Shown: positions 23,924-32,099 of the stretch, in pieces
Position numbering within the stretch: position 1 is the first letter of the stretch
Layout of the letters: the number at the start of each line of letters is the position of its first letter
Origin: Mucilaginibacter sp. JRF
GTDB taxonomy: Bacteria > Bacteroidota > Bacteroidia > Sphingobacteriales > Sphingobacteriaceae
DNA: 64,000 bases
Direction of reading: 5' to 3'
Assembly: GCF_015223065.1 (NCBI RefSeq)
Contig: NZ_JADFBY010000005.1
Coordinates: 1-64,000, forward strand
Program-made: the position numbers and the translations under genes
The notes under the pieces: generated by a model
Seen by the model: the letters and a program-made list of their open reading frames with translations, nothing else
Database searches by the model: none
What the model was told of the DNA's origin: nothing

Positions 23924-23982
23924 AAGTTCTTAGTTTAATTGTCGTTTAGTGGCGCAGAGGCGCGTTCTATATATTCTTTTTC

Positions 23983-24064
23983 TGTCATTTCGAGCGATAG
24001 CGAGAAATCTATCTGCGTTCATAATCCGGCGACAGATTTCTCCTCGTACCTCGTCGAAATGACA
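23983..24064. repeat. Palindromic MITE-like intergenic repeat
   Basis: An 82-bp element bounded by inverted copies of TGTCATTTCGA (11 bp), each followed by a GAGAAATCT core. The left arm is TGTCATTTCGAGCGATAGCG at its outer end and the right arm ends CGTCGAAATGACA. The TGTCATTTCGA...AGAAATCT type is a widespread intergenic palindrome in Bacteroidetes. Directly after it, CCCCTTTAGGGG (24075-24086) is a second short palindrome lying just beyond the 3' end of the serine hydrolase gene. Confidence 0.7.
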
Positions 24065-24097
24065 AGTTTTTACTCCCCTTTAGGGGCTGGGGGCCAC

Positions 24098-25312
24098 CTA
24101 ATCATCCGTGGCATCACCTTGCCCGGTGTATGCGTTTTTACGTACAATTGGCATGCCTGTTATTTTAAACAGATCGTCCAGCTGCAACAAACTGCCATTA
24201 GCTAAGTTAGATAACAGCACAATGGTCACATCGTTTTTCAGATCGCGCAAATAAATGTGCCTGAAACCGTGCCACCAGCCTGTATGGTAAACCACCTTTT
24301 GGCCGGGTGCATCAAATGTACGCCAGCCGTAGCCGTAACTAAAGTGCCCTCGTGTTAGCGGGTTATGAGCGGTATAAGCCGAATCCTGTGTTTGCTTTTT
24401 CAGCAGGATGCCAGCACGCATGGCACGGTCGAACAAAAACAGATCGGCAACGGTGCTGTAAACGCCTTTATCGCCCACGGGGCCATCCAAAAAGTTTTGG
24501 GCTACCGAGTAGCGCCACTGCCCACGATCATGCCCTACCACATCAACCGGGATCTTTTCGTAAACCGCTTTTGAGTATACCGCTGTATGGTGCATACCTG
24601 CCGGGTCAAAAATATTCTCCTTCATAAACTCGGCGTAGCTTTTACCGCTCACCTTTTCAATAATGGCGCCCAGCACCATGTAGTTGGAGTTGTTGTATAA
24701 ATGCCTTTTGTTAGGCGTGTTGAATGGTGCCGGTTTAAATTGGGCTATCAAATCCATAGCATCTTTGTTTGACAGGCCCTTGCGCTGGTCGCGGTGCTCC
24801 TTGCGGTACAGGTCATCAACAAAGTAAACATAGTTCATCATACCCGAGCGGTGCGTTAGCAGCAGCCGGATAGTGATGCCCTGGTACGGAAAGTTCGGGA
24901 AAAAGTCGCGTACATCCTGGTCAAGCTTTATTTTGCCCTGTTCTATCAGCATCATAATAGCCGTGCCGGTAAGCGTTTTGGTGATGGATGCCAGCTCGAA
25001 CTTTGAGCCCAGTTTCAAACTATCACGCGTAAGGTGGTTAGCCCAGCCGAATGATTTTTCGTAAACTATCTTGCCTTTTTTGGCCACCAGTACGTTGCCG
25101 TTAAAAAAGCGTTTGTTATGCAGATGCTGCATAAACTCATCTATCTTTTTATCCTCTTTTTTAGGATCGTATTTTAAAAGGGCTACGGTATCAAAGTTTA
25201 CCTTTTCGCCGTCGCGGTTGGCGGCTTTCTTTTTGTCAGACGAGCACGAAGCAAATAATATTAAGCAAAGGGCGGGAGTTAAAACACACCTGGTCACAAA
25301 TCTCATATACAA
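24098..25312 (-). CDS. Serine hydrolase of the class C beta-lactamase family
   Basis: Penicillin-binding-protein-like hydrolase of 404 residues. The N-terminus is a lipoprotein signal (LILFASCSSDKKK), so the protein is anchored to a membrane. The catalytic SxxK motif is ASITKTLTG near residue 108; the second motif is YNNSNYMVLGA (Tyr-Asn-Asn where Tyr-Ser-Asn is common); the third is YHTGWWHGF. TIRLLLTHRSGM is the family block after the helix. Relatives are D-Ala-D-Ala carboxypeptidases, esterases or peptidases; lipoprotein members rarely act as true beta-lactamases. A palindromic repeat lies between its stop codon and YbaB. Confidence 0.88.
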   Translation of the reverse strand: MYMRFVTRCVLTPALCLILFASCSSDKKKAANRDGEKVNFDTVALLKYDPKKEDKKIDEFMQHLHNKRFFNGNVLVAKKGKIVYEKSFGWANHLTRDSLKLGSKFELASITKTLTGTAIMMLIEQGKIKLDQDVRDFFPNFPYQGITIRLLLTHRSGMMNYVYFVDDLYRKEHRDQRKGLSNKDAMDLIAQFKPAPFNTPNKRHLYNNSNYMVLGAIIEKVSGKSYAEFMKENIFDPAGMHHTAVYSKAVYEKIPVDVVGHDRGQWRYSVAQNFLDGPVGDKGVYSTVADLFLFDRAMRAGILLKKQTQDSAYTAHNPLTRGHFSYGYGWRTFDAPGQKVVYHTGWWHGFRHIYLRDLKNDVTIVLLSNLANGSLLQLDDLFKITGMPIVRKNAYTGQGDATDD

Positions 25313-25508
25313 TATATATCCAATCGATAAAACGAGGGCGAAAAATAGAAATTATACAGCACCTAAATAATAAATGTTTTTAAATATTATTAACATTAAA
25401 GTAATTGGTGGTTTAACAGGGTATAATATTTTATGCTGATGTAAATATTTGTTTATTAAATAAATGCCTGTAAAACCAAGTTAAAACTGTTTTTTGTACA
25501 ATTGTAGT

Positions 25509-26444
25509 ATGAATATTACCCAAGCCCGAACGGGACTTTTATATATAACCATAGCATTAATTACCCTTAGCGGCTGTTACGAAAAACCTAAGAAAAAGGT
25601 AGATGTAAAGCCATCATTTAAAAAAGTTTGGGGTATAAAATATACTGAGATAAAGCGCTGGCTGGCTAACGGCTTAACGTTTGATAAGGGCGGCTACCAG
25701 CTGGAGCCGGAGTGGTTCATGTCATTCCCGTCGGATGATTCGGCAAATATTTATAGTCCGGAGCGCAAGGTTTTCTATAACTTCCCGGTAACGTACGATC
25801 ATGATTCGATTGTGAACATGGCCCGCAGTTGGTTGCGGGTAAAAAAGGTGACAAAAGATAGCCTGGTGTTCCAAATACTCAAAGTAGAGGGAACCACCAT
25901 CTATTTGGAAGATTCAAAAGTATACATGACGCTGTATGCCGATGATTACATCAAAAACGTACTGAAAACCGATGCCAAAACGCTGATGCGCCCCTCGAAG
26001 GCCGATACGGCATTCATCAGGGCACGATCTGAATTTGTGAATACTCATCCCGACACGGCCTTTGCCGCGCGAGAGCCGGTTCAATTCATTAGCAAAAGCC
26101 CCAATATAACCGTTGAAAAGGTAGAGGTACATGCCGAAGCCATCCGCTATGATCATGTTGACCCCGAGGATGCCTACATGTATCCTGAGTATAACGTCAC
26201 CATAAAAAAGGCTTACAGTGATTTTAATTACACCTTTGCCGCCTTTGTTGATGGCAGCGGAGGCCTGCATTTTGATAAGCCCTTGGTAGCCATAATGCCC
26301 GATTACTACGAGCAAAAGGTAAAAGTGATGAAAGGCATAATGGATGGGTATTTGAAACTATACCTTACCACACTGCCCGGCACCACTTTAGGTATACCCC
26401 ATACCAGCAGGGTAACGCTACGGGTTAAGGGTATAAAGGGCTAA
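25509..26444 (+). CDS. Lipoprotein of unknown function
   Basis: Hypothetical lipoprotein of about 311 residues. The signal ends in ITLSGC, a clear lipobox, followed by a lysine-rich stretch. The mature part has mixed alpha/beta content with no motif I recognise; WGIKYTEIKRWLANGLTFD and YNFPVTYDHDSIVNMARSW are the most distinctive blocks and could guide a search. The ATG at 25509 is preferred to an in-frame TTG at 25494. It converges with the secreted protein at 26447, with only 2 bp between the stop codons. Confidence 0.75.
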   Translation: MNITQARTGLLYITIALITLSGCYEKPKKKVDVKPSFKKVWGIKYTEIKRWLANGLTFDKGGYQLEPEWFMSFPSDDSANIYSPERKVFYNFPVTYDHDSIVNMARSWLRVKKVTKDSLVFQILKVEGTTIYLEDSKVYMTLYADDYIKNVLKTDAKTLMRPSKADTAFIRARSEFVNTHPDTAFAAREPVQFISKSPNITVEKVEVHAEAIRYDHVDPEDAYMYPEYNVTIKKAYSDFNYTFAAFVDGSGGLHFDKPLVAIMPDYYEQKVKVMKGIMDGYLKLYLTTLPGTTLGIPHTSRVTLRVKGIKG

Positions 26445-26446
26445 GC

Positions 26447-27046
26447 TTATTTGCAAGCAGCCAGGTGGGCAGTGTATTGGCCAATAAAATCGTTACGGTA
26501 GCCCTTGTATTCGGTAGCTGTTTTAAAGTGACTCTTATCGGCTTCGATATTATTAAAATACAGGTAAATAATAGTATTGTCGCCGGGAAAGATAACGAAG
26601 GTACCCAACGTTTGGCCCTCGCTGATATCCGCACGACTAAGGCCATATGCCTTATAGCCATTATAGCTTAATTCGATCAGTTTACCTGCCGACTCCATGC
26701 CGGTTGATTGTGAATTAATGTAATTTAAATTGGCTAATACATTCTTTTTATCCTGCTCGTAATTTTCAGGTTTGCTTAACTCAACCTTCAGGTTTACAAA
26801 TGGGGCTTTCTTTTTATTGTTGTAGATGATGCGGTAGCCATCGGTAACAGTTATAGGTACTTCTCCTGTTTTGGTAGCCAGCATGCGGGTTTTGCTGGTT
26901 GTTTCGGGTATGCGCTCGGCAGGCTGAGCCTTTAAGTTGCTTGCTTTTTTGAACGATAGGTAGCATTGTTTTATACTATCGGGCGCAGTAAAGGCACACA
27001 GGCTGATGAATAACACAAAGGCGAACAGGTTTACAGATACTTTCAT
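26447..27046 (-). CDS. Secreted protein of unknown function
   Basis: Exported protein of 199 residues with a signal peptide (about 1-21, MKVSVNLFAFVLFISLCAFT then AP). The mature part is mostly beta and basic; TVTDGYRIIYNNKKKAPFVN and ELSYNGYKAYGLSRADISEG are its clearest blocks, followed by FVIFPGDNTIIYLYFNN and a KGYRNDFIGQY end. The pattern recalls small periplasmic PsbP- or DUF-type proteins of Bacteroidetes, but I cannot name the family. It is convergent with the lipoprotein gene and divergent from the TPR gene. Confidence 0.7.
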   Translation of the reverse strand: MKVSVNLFAFVLFISLCAFTAPDSIKQCYLSFKKASNLKAQPAERIPETTSKTRMLATKTGEVPITVTDGYRIIYNNKKKAPFVNLKVELSKPENYEQDKKNVLANLNYINSQSTGMESAGKLIELSYNGYKAYGLSRADISEGQTLGTFVIFPGDNTIIYLYFNNIEADKSHFKTATEYKGYRNDFIGQYTAHLAACK

Positions 27047-27161
27047 GATAAGTTTTCTTAATAATAATGAAGATGGTATTTAAACGAAAAAGGTTACAAG
27101 TGTGCTCAAAAATTATTTTCAAGGCATTGTAAATCAAACCAAAGTTATATAGGTTTATAGC

Positions 27162-27593
27162 ATGAAAAACCTTTATCACATATTATTATCGCTGTTTTGT
27201 TTGCTGGTAATGCCGGCAATGTTGCAGGCTCAGAAAATTACAGCCGACTCATTAGTTAGCCAGGGTATTAAGTTGCACGACCAGGGCAGGTTTAAAGAGG
27301 CTGTTGAAAAATATAACGATGCACTCAAGCTTGAACCTGATAACAACAATGCAAAGTACGAAATGGCCTATACCTATTCAGTATCAGGTAACAGAAAGCA
27401 AACCATAACGATACTCGAAAAACTCTTAAAAAATACTAAAGGACAGCAAGGGCAGGCGTATGATCTGCTTGGCTCATCGTATGATGATGAAGGGCAATCG
27501 CAAAAAGCAATTGAAGTTTATTTGGCAGGCATTAAAAATCAGCCCGATTATCAACTTTATATTACAATATCGGCCTTACCTATTATCGCTTAA
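27162..27593 (+). CDS. TPR-repeat protein, N-terminal part (frameshifted gene)
   Basis: Exported tetratricopeptide-repeat protein, first 143 codons. A signal peptide (about 1-23, ending LQAQ) leads into TPR units: GIKLHDQGRFKEAVEKYNDA near residue 33, AKYEMAYTYSVSGNRKQTI and AYDLLGSSYDDEGQSQKAI. The frame then runs YITISALPIIA to a stop at 27593, which breaks a third repeat. One base downstream the sequence reads YYNIGLTYYRLNKYAEAEQY, an ideal TPR helix pair, and stays open to 28201. One missing base near 27555-27568 therefore splits a single gene of about 346 codons. Confidence 0.75.
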   Translation: MKNLYHILLSLFCLLVMPAMLQAQKITADSLVSQGIKLHDQGRFKEAVEKYNDALKLEPDNNNAKYEMAYTYSVSGNRKQTITILEKLLKNTKGQQGQAYDLLGSSYDDEGQSQKAIEVYLAGIKNQPDYQLYITISALPIIA

Positions 27594-27679
27594 ATAAATA
27601 TGCCGAGGCCGAACAATATGCTATCGAGGCTATAAAACTTGAGCCGGAACATGCCAGCGCACATAAACTATATGGCGAG

Positions 27680-28201
27680 GTGGCTTACTATCAGGGCAGA
27701 AAAGTTTGTGCTGTTATGGCGTTTTGCAACTTTTTATTGATAGAGCCCAAAACCGACCGCTCGAAGGTTGTGATGGAAAACATTGATAAAGTGTTTAAAG
27801 GTGTAGATAAAAAGAACATAAATATTATTTATGACAAAACTAATGGAGGCCTGTTAAAAACCTTGATAACTGAAATGGCAATAACTCGTGCAGCTTCGGC
27901 TGTTGATAGTTTACAGCAAAAAGGAGTGGCTGACTCGGCCGTGATATTTACGTATCAGTTAGAAACCATATTCAAGGCTGCCGGAGAGCAATCGGCTGAG
28001 ATCAAAGCTCCTAAAGGTTTTTATTGGAACTACTATGCTGACTTTTTTTATGCCCTCACTCAATCGGGCAATTTGCCGGCATTTGCACGGTATATATCGC
28101 TTAGCTCAAATCATCAAACCAGTGTGGAGTGGTTTAAAAACAATGATGATAAGATCACTAAACTCAGCCAATGGTTAGCAACAACCAAAAGAAATTTCTG
28201 A
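27680..28201 (+). CDS. TPR-repeat protein, C-terminal part (frameshifted gene)
   Basis: Second part of the TPR protein that starts at 27162, read in a frame shifted by one base. The open frame really begins near 27560 with NIGLTYYRLNKYAEAEQYAI and EAIKLEPEHASAHKLYGEVA; the GTG at 27680 is only the first usual start codon in it. The rest (FLLIEPKTDRSKVVMENID and onward) is helical and ends in a part without clear TPR pattern (DFFYALTQSGNLPAFARYI). I read it as one damaged gene with 27162-27593, not as an independent protein. Confidence 0.7.
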   Translation: MAYYQGRKVCAVMAFCNFLLIEPKTDRSKVVMENIDKVFKGVDKKNINIIYDKTNGGLLKTLITEMAITRAASAVDSLQQKGVADSAVIFTYQLETIFKAAGEQSAEIKAPKGFYWNYYADFFYALTQSGNLPAFARYISLSSNHQTSVEWFKNNDDKITKLSQWLATTKRNF

Positions 28202-28208
28202 AAATATA

Positions 28209-28240
28209 TTGCCGCATAGTTTGTATAAGGGTTAACTTTG
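28209..28240 (+). promoter_or_regulatory. Candidate promoter of fumC
   Basis: TTG at 28209-28211, a 21-bp spacer, and a perfect Bacteroidetes -7 box TAACTTTG at 28233-28240. The box ends 22 bp before the fumC ATG, which fits a short leader. Confidence 0.5.
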
Positions 28241-28262
28241 CCCAGCTAAAAAATACATCCTT

Positions 28263-29660
28263 ATGAGTTTCAGAATTGAACATGATACCATGGGCGAGGT
28301 AAAGGTGCCTGCCGACAAGTACTGGGGAGCACAAACCGAACGCTCACGCAACAATTTTAAGATAGGGCCGGAAGCGTCAATGCCGAAGGAAATTATTGAG
28401 GCGTTCGCTTACCTTAAAAAGGCCGCGGCCTACACCAATACCGACCTTAACGTATTACCTGCCGAAAAGCGCGACCTGATAGCGCAAGTGTGCGACGAGA
28501 TACTGGAAGGCAAGCTTGATGCTGAGTTTCCGTTGGTGATATGGCAAACCGGTTCGGGCACGCAATCAAACATGAACGTTAACGAGGTGGTGGCCAACCG
28601 TGCGCACGTGCTGCAAGGCAACAAACTGGGCGAGGGCAAAACCTTTATACACCCAAATGATGATGTAAACAAATCGCAATCATCAAACGATACTTACCCA
28701 ACTGCTATGCACATTGCTGCATACAAAATACTGATAGACGTTACCATTCCGGGTATCGAAAAACTGCGCGATACGCTGAAAGCGAAATCGGTAGATTTTA
28801 TGAACGTGGTTAAGATAGGCCGTACCCACCTGATGGATGCTACGCCGCTTACCTTGGGTCAGGAATTTTCGGGCTATGTATCACAGCTTGATCATGGCTT
28901 GCGTGCTTTGCGCAATACCTTTGCTCACCTGAGCGAATTGGCGCTGGGCGGTACTGCCGTTGGTACAGGCATCAACACCCCGCAAGGTTATGATGTTAAG
29001 GTAGCCGAGTACATTGCCCAGTTCACTAACCTGCCATTCATTACTGCCGAAAATAAGTTTGAGGCACTGGCCGCGCATGATGCCATTGTAGAAAGCCACG
29101 GCGCGTTAAAGCAAATTGCTGTTGCGTTGATGAAGATAGCAAACGACATCCGTATGTTGGCTTCCGGTCCGCGTTCAGGTATCGGCGAGATCCACATTCC
29201 GGATAACGAGCCGGGGTCGTCAATTATGCCGGGTAAGGTTAACCCAACCCAAAATGAGGCGGTAACCATGGTTGCGGCACAGGTTATGGGTAATGATGTA
29301 GCTATATCAGTAGGCGGATCGAACGGCCATTACGAGCTGAACGTGTTTAAGCCGGTTATGGCTGCTAACTTCCTGCAATCGGCACGTTTAATTGGCGATG
29401 CCTGTGTATCATTCAATGATCATTGCGCGGTAGGTATTGAGCCAAACTACGATGGCATCAAAAAACACCTCGAAAACTCGCTGATGCTGGTAACCGCGCT
29501 TAACCCACACATTGGTTATGAGAACGCGGCCAAAATTGCCAAAAAAGCATTGAAAGAAAATAAATCGCTTCGCGAGGCTGCTATTGAGCTTGAACTGTTA
29601 ACAAGCGAGCAGTTTGACCAATGGGTACGCCCCGAAAATATGATAGGTAGTTTAAAATAA
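28263..29660 (+). CDS. fumC: Fumarate hydratase, class II
   Basis: Iron-independent fumarase of 465 residues that interconverts fumarate and malate in the TCA cycle. It starts [20 protein letters not shown], has the substrate-binding [14 protein letters not shown] and [13 protein letters not shown] blocks, [19 protein letters not shown] with the catalytic His, and the family signature [13 protein letters not shown] with the catalytic Ser. Length is standard. It has its own promoter-like box upstream and a strong terminator 19 bp after the stop, so it forms a single-gene unit. Confidence 0.97.
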   Translation: MSFRIEHDTMGEVKVPADKYWGAQTERSRNNFKIGPEASMPKEIIEAFAYLKKAAAYTNTDLNVLPAEKRDLIAQVCDEILEGKLDAEFPLVIWQTGSGTQSNMNVNEVVANRAHVLQGNKLGEGKTFIHPNDDVNKSQSSNDTYPTAMHIAAYKILIDVTIPGIEKLRDTLKAKSVDFMNVVKIGRTHLMDATPLTLGQEFSGYVSQLDHGLRALRNTFAHLSELALGGTAVGTGINTPQGYDVKVAEYIAQFTNLPFITAENKFEALAAHDAIVESHGALKQIAVALMKIANDIRMLASGPRSGIGEIHIPDNEPGSSIMPGKVNPTQNEAVTMVAAQVMGNDVAISVGGSNGHYELNVFKPVMAANFLQSARLIGDACVSFNDHCAVGIEPNYDGIKKHLENSLMLVTALNPHIGYENAAKIAKKALKENKSLREAAIELELLTSEQFDQWVRPENMIGSLK

Positions 29661-29678
29661 CACTGCGCTAAAAAATAG

Positions 29679-29711
29679 ATCCTCCCTTGTATATTGCAGG
29701 GGAGGATTTTT
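29679..29711 (+). terminator. Intrinsic terminator of fumC
   Basis: ATCCTCCCTTGT (29679-29690) pairs with GCAGGGGAGGAT (29696-29707), 12 bp including two G-T wobbles, around a 5-nt loop, and a T-rich tail follows. It lies directly after fumC and partly before the next gene's start. Confidence 0.85.
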
Positions 29712-29733
29712 GTTTATACCCCGATGTTTTGTG

Positions 29734-30249
29734 ATGTTGAATAAAAGAACGCTGTTAGTCCTTTATCCGCTTATTGCCTTGCTGATGGTGGCAGGCTGCA
29801 CCATGAACCCGCCCATACAGGGCAAGGGGCAAGAGTATCTGCAAGGCGAATGGCAGCAAACCCCGCTTGCCGGTGAGCAAAAGCTGCTTACCTATTCGCT
29901 ATCCAAATTCAAGTTTACATGCGATTCGTTTTACATCGCCATAAATACCATAAGCCGTGTTAACAGCGGGGCCGATAGCTGTATGAACAAAGGCCAATGG
30001 ACGGAATACATTAAAGGCCGCTACGAACAAACAGGCGATACCCTGCACCTGCGTGGCGTATTCACCAACGCCGATGGCTCATTAAAGGATAATAAGGGCT
30101 GTTTTCGTTTCGGGCCGTACGATGAATTCTATAATATCAAATCACAGGGCGATTCGCTGATCACCCTGAACAGTTCAACAACCATACTGCCTGTACAGGC
30201 AAAACTGGTGCGCCGTATAACCTGTACGCCCAAGCCGCTGGCTTATTAA
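29734..30249 (+). CDS. Lipoprotein of unknown function downstream of fumC
   Basis: Lipoprotein of about 171 residues. The lipobox is LMVAGCT, followed by a beta-rich mature domain starting GQEYLQGEWQQTPLAGEQKL; ADSCMNKGQWTEYIKGRYEQ and FRFGPYDEFYNI are its clearest blocks. The layout resembles lipocalin-like META/DUF-type lipoproteins of Sphingobacteriaceae, which are sometimes annotated by proximity as fumarate-hydratase-associated; no enzymatic motif is visible. The ATG at 29734 is preferred to a TTG at 29710, which falls inside the fumC terminator. Confidence 0.75.
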   Translation: MLNKRTLLVLYPLIALLMVAGCTMNPPIQGKGQEYLQGEWQQTPLAGEQKLLTYSLSKFKFTCDSFYIAINTISRVNSGADSCMNKGQWTEYIKGRYEQTGDTLHLRGVFTNADGSLKDNKGCFRFGPYDEFYNIKSQGDSLITLNSSTTILPVQAKLVRRITCTPKPLAY

Positions 30250-30293
30250 GCATCGTAACAAAAAATTAACAATCAGATAGCTTGTAAGGCTAC

Positions 30294-30301
30294 TATCTTT
30301 G
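30294..30301 (+). promoter_or_regulatory. Candidate -7 promoter box of the S1/P1 nuclease gene
   Basis: TATCTTTG is a perfect match to the Bacteroidetes -7 consensus TAnnTTTG and lies 17 bp before the ATG at 30319. No TTG/TTTG is seen at the right distance upstream, so the -33 element is weak or absent. Confidence 0.35.
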
Positions 30302-30318
30302 CCGTAAAATTTAAGTGC

Positions 30319-31113
30319 ATGAAAAATAAAGTAATGATGATGCTTATCGCGGTATTGGCGATAGTATACATACCGGTACAAACTATGGCCTGGGGACAGC
30401 AGGGCCATCGCATAAGCGGCCAGATAGCCGATAGCTACCTGAATGCCAAAGCCCGCAAGGCAATAAAGGCTATTTTAGGCGATGAAAGTATTGCCATGGC
30501 CAGTAACTGGGCCGATTTCGCTAAATCAGACTCTACCTATAATTACCTTTACAACTGGCACTTTGTAAACTTTGATAAGGTAATGACCGAGCCCGAAATG
30601 GAGGCTTACCTAAAGGTTGATACCATTGCCGATGCTTATACCAAGGTTACCTTTTTAACTGCCGAACTGAAAAAACAGAACCTGAGCGCTAAAAATAAAC
30701 TGCTGTACCTGCGTATGCTGTTGCACATTGTTGAGGATATACACCAGCCATTCCACACCGGCCATTTGAGCGATAAGGGTGGTAATGATATTAAATTGTT
30801 TTGGATGGGTTCACCAAGCAACCTGCACTCGGTGTGGGATTCGCATTTGATAGATTTTCAGCAACTGAGCTATACCGAATACACCATGGCCATTAACCAC
30901 ACCACCGCTGCACAACGTGCCGAGTGGCAAAAAACACCACTATCGCATTGGTTATTCGAATCGAACCAGATAGCGCAAAAACTTTATGCCGATGTTAAAC
31001 CCGAAGAAAAACTGGGTTACAAATACAACTTTAAATACATTGAAACGGTTAATCAGCAATTGGTAAAAGGCGGCGTTCGCCTGGCTGGTTTATTGAATGA
31101 GATATTTGGATAA
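30319..31113 (+). CDS. S1/P1-type nuclease, secreted
   Basis: Zinc-dependent single-strand nuclease of 264 residues that would degrade extracellular or periplasmic RNA/DNA and free phosphate. The signal peptide ends at Ala24, so the mature protein starts with Trp25 (WGQQGHRISGQIA), which is required because the N-terminal Trp ligates zinc in this family. Further metal ligands are in ASNWADFAKSD, NWHFVNF, LLHIVEDIHQPFHTGH, NDIKLFW and LHSVWDSHLID. All are intact, so activity is likely. Confidence 0.93.
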   Translation: MKNKVMMMLIAVLAIVYIPVQTMAWGQQGHRISGQIADSYLNAKARKAIKAILGDESIAMASNWADFAKSDSTYNYLYNWHFVNFDKVMTEPEMEAYLKVDTIADAYTKVTFLTAELKKQNLSAKNKLLYLRMLLHIVEDIHQPFHTGHLSDKGGNDIKLFWMGSPSNLHSVWDSHLIDFQQLSYTEYTMAINHTTAAQRAEWQKTPLSHWLFESNQIAQKLYADVKPEEKLGYKYNFKYIETVNQQLVKGGVRLAGLLNEIFG

Positions 31114-31119
31114 GAGGGG

Positions 31120-31215
31120 ATTTCGAATTTCGGATGTTCAATTTCGAATTTATTTGAACATTCGGGTATAATCAACTGCTTACAAATCCGAAATTGAACA
31201 TTCGAAATTCGAAAT
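31120..31215. repeat. 32-bp inverted repeat before the tyrosine phosphatase gene
   Basis: The left arm at 31120-31151 and the right arm at 31184-31215 are inverted copies that match at 30 of 32 positions; the unit contains ATTTCGAATTTCG and ATGTTCAATTTCG. The spacer is 32 bp. This kind of TTCGAAATT-rich palindrome is frequent between genes in this group of bacteria. Folded as RNA it would form a long stem ending 27 bp before the ATG of the next gene. Confidence 0.75.
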
Positions 31216-31242
31216 AAAATAATCCATTCGAAATAAGAAAAT

Positions 31243-31695
31243 ATGAAGATACTCATGGTATGCCTGGGCAATATATGCCGTTCGCCGTTGGCGGAGGGTG
31301 TGATGCAGCACCTGGCCGATAAAAATGGATTGGACTGGACGGTTGACTCAGCCGGTACAGGCAACTGGCATATTGGCGAAGCGCCCGATCATCGATCTAT
31401 AAGCACTGCATTTAATCGTGGGGTTGATATCAGCAAGCAGGTATGCAAGCAATTTACCGTGGCCGATTTTGATGAGTTCGATCTGATATTGGTGATGGAT
31501 AAGGCCAACCTGCGCGATGTGCTGGCCAAAGCCCGCAACCAGGCCGACCGTGATAAGGTGCGCCTGTTGTTAGGCAACGCCGAGGTGCCAGATCCATATT
31601 ACGACGATTCGAAATTTGAAACCGTTTACGATATGGTTGAGCAAGGCTGCCGCGATGTGATCAAAGAGTTTACCGGTATCGAACTAAAGAAATAA
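31243..31695 (+). CDS. Low-molecular-weight protein tyrosine phosphatase
   Basis: Cytoplasmic LMW phosphatase of 150 residues. The P-loop CLGNICRS holds the nucleophile Cys7 and Arg13, and the general acid Asp is in VPDPYYDD near residue 111. VDSAGTGNWHIGEAPDHRS is the usual first-half block. Both catalytic parts are intact. In Bacteroidetes such enzymes often control exopolysaccharide kinases, but no polysaccharide genes are near. The gene follows an inverted repeat and ends in a strong terminator. Confidence 0.93.
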   Translation: MKILMVCLGNICRSPLAEGVMQHLADKNGLDWTVDSAGTGNWHIGEAPDHRSISTAFNRGVDISKQVCKQFTVADFDEFDLILVMDKANLRDVLAKARNQADRDKVRLLLGNAEVPDPYYDDSKFETVYDMVEQGCRDVIKEFTGIELKK

Positions 31696-31699
31696 AAAT

Positions 31700-31734
31700 A
31701 AGAACGCCGAACCAGATAATGGTTCGGCGTTCTT
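31700..31734. terminator. Bidirectional terminator
   Basis: A perfect 14-bp stem, AAGAACGCCGAACC (31700-31713) with GGTTCGGCGTTCTT (31721-31734), and a 7-nt loop. It lies between the convergent phosphatase gene and the small Lys-rich protein gene. Confidence 0.88.
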
Positions 31735-31752
31735 GTTTAGCATTACAGCCTC

Positions 31753-31935
31753 TTAACGCATCTTCATGGTATCCTGAACAGCTTTGGTGCTGTCTTTTTT
31801 CATCTTCTTCATTTTTTTCTTCATCTTCTTGGTGCTGTCTTGCTGCATGGTGGCAGGTTTAACATTCACATCGGCCGCGTAAACGCTACCAAAACTGATA
31901 GCCGCTAAGGCTAACATTGATACTGCTTTTTTCAT
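31753..31935 (-). CDS. Small secreted Lys/Met-rich protein
   Basis: Very small exported protein of 60 residues. The ATG at 31935 starts a typical signal peptide (MKKAVSMLALAAISFGSVYA); an upstream in-frame ATG at 31974 would put 13 extra residues before it and is unlikely. The mature part is about 40 residues and consists mostly of Lys, Met, Asp, Ser and Thr, with the run KKMKKKMKKMKKDSTK. Similar low-complexity periplasmic peptides occur in Sphingobacteriaceae; a role in binding anions, metals or nucleic acid is only a guess. Confidence 0.6.
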   Translation of the reverse strand: MKKAVSMLALAAISFGSVYAADVNVKPATMQQDSTKKMKKKMKKMKKDSTKAVQDTMKMR

Positions 31936-32044
31936 AGTGGTTGCTTTTTTAGTTACTGCTTTGTAAAACAGCAATTTAAACCTGAAAAAGTTTTAGGTGT
32001 AATTACAATTGTCACTGTGATAATTGCGCCCCAATGCTACTACA

Positions 32045-32078
32045 CAAAAAATGCCGAAGTGTTAACCACCCCGGCATT
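32045..32078 (-). terminator. Terminator of the glgA-glgC operon
   Basis: AATGCCG (32050-32056) pairs with CGGCATT (32072-32078), and GTG/CAC extend the stem after a small internal loop. On the minus strand the hairpin is followed by a T-run (32050-32045), about 20 bp after the glgC stop codon. Confidence 0.75.
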
Positions 32079-32099
32079 CTATCTGCGAAAATTGTAATA

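Noticed and set aside
24098..25312. True beta-lactamase (antibiotic resistance)
   Set aside because: The fold matches class C, but it is a lipoprotein with a YNN second motif, as in the many esterase/peptidase relatives.
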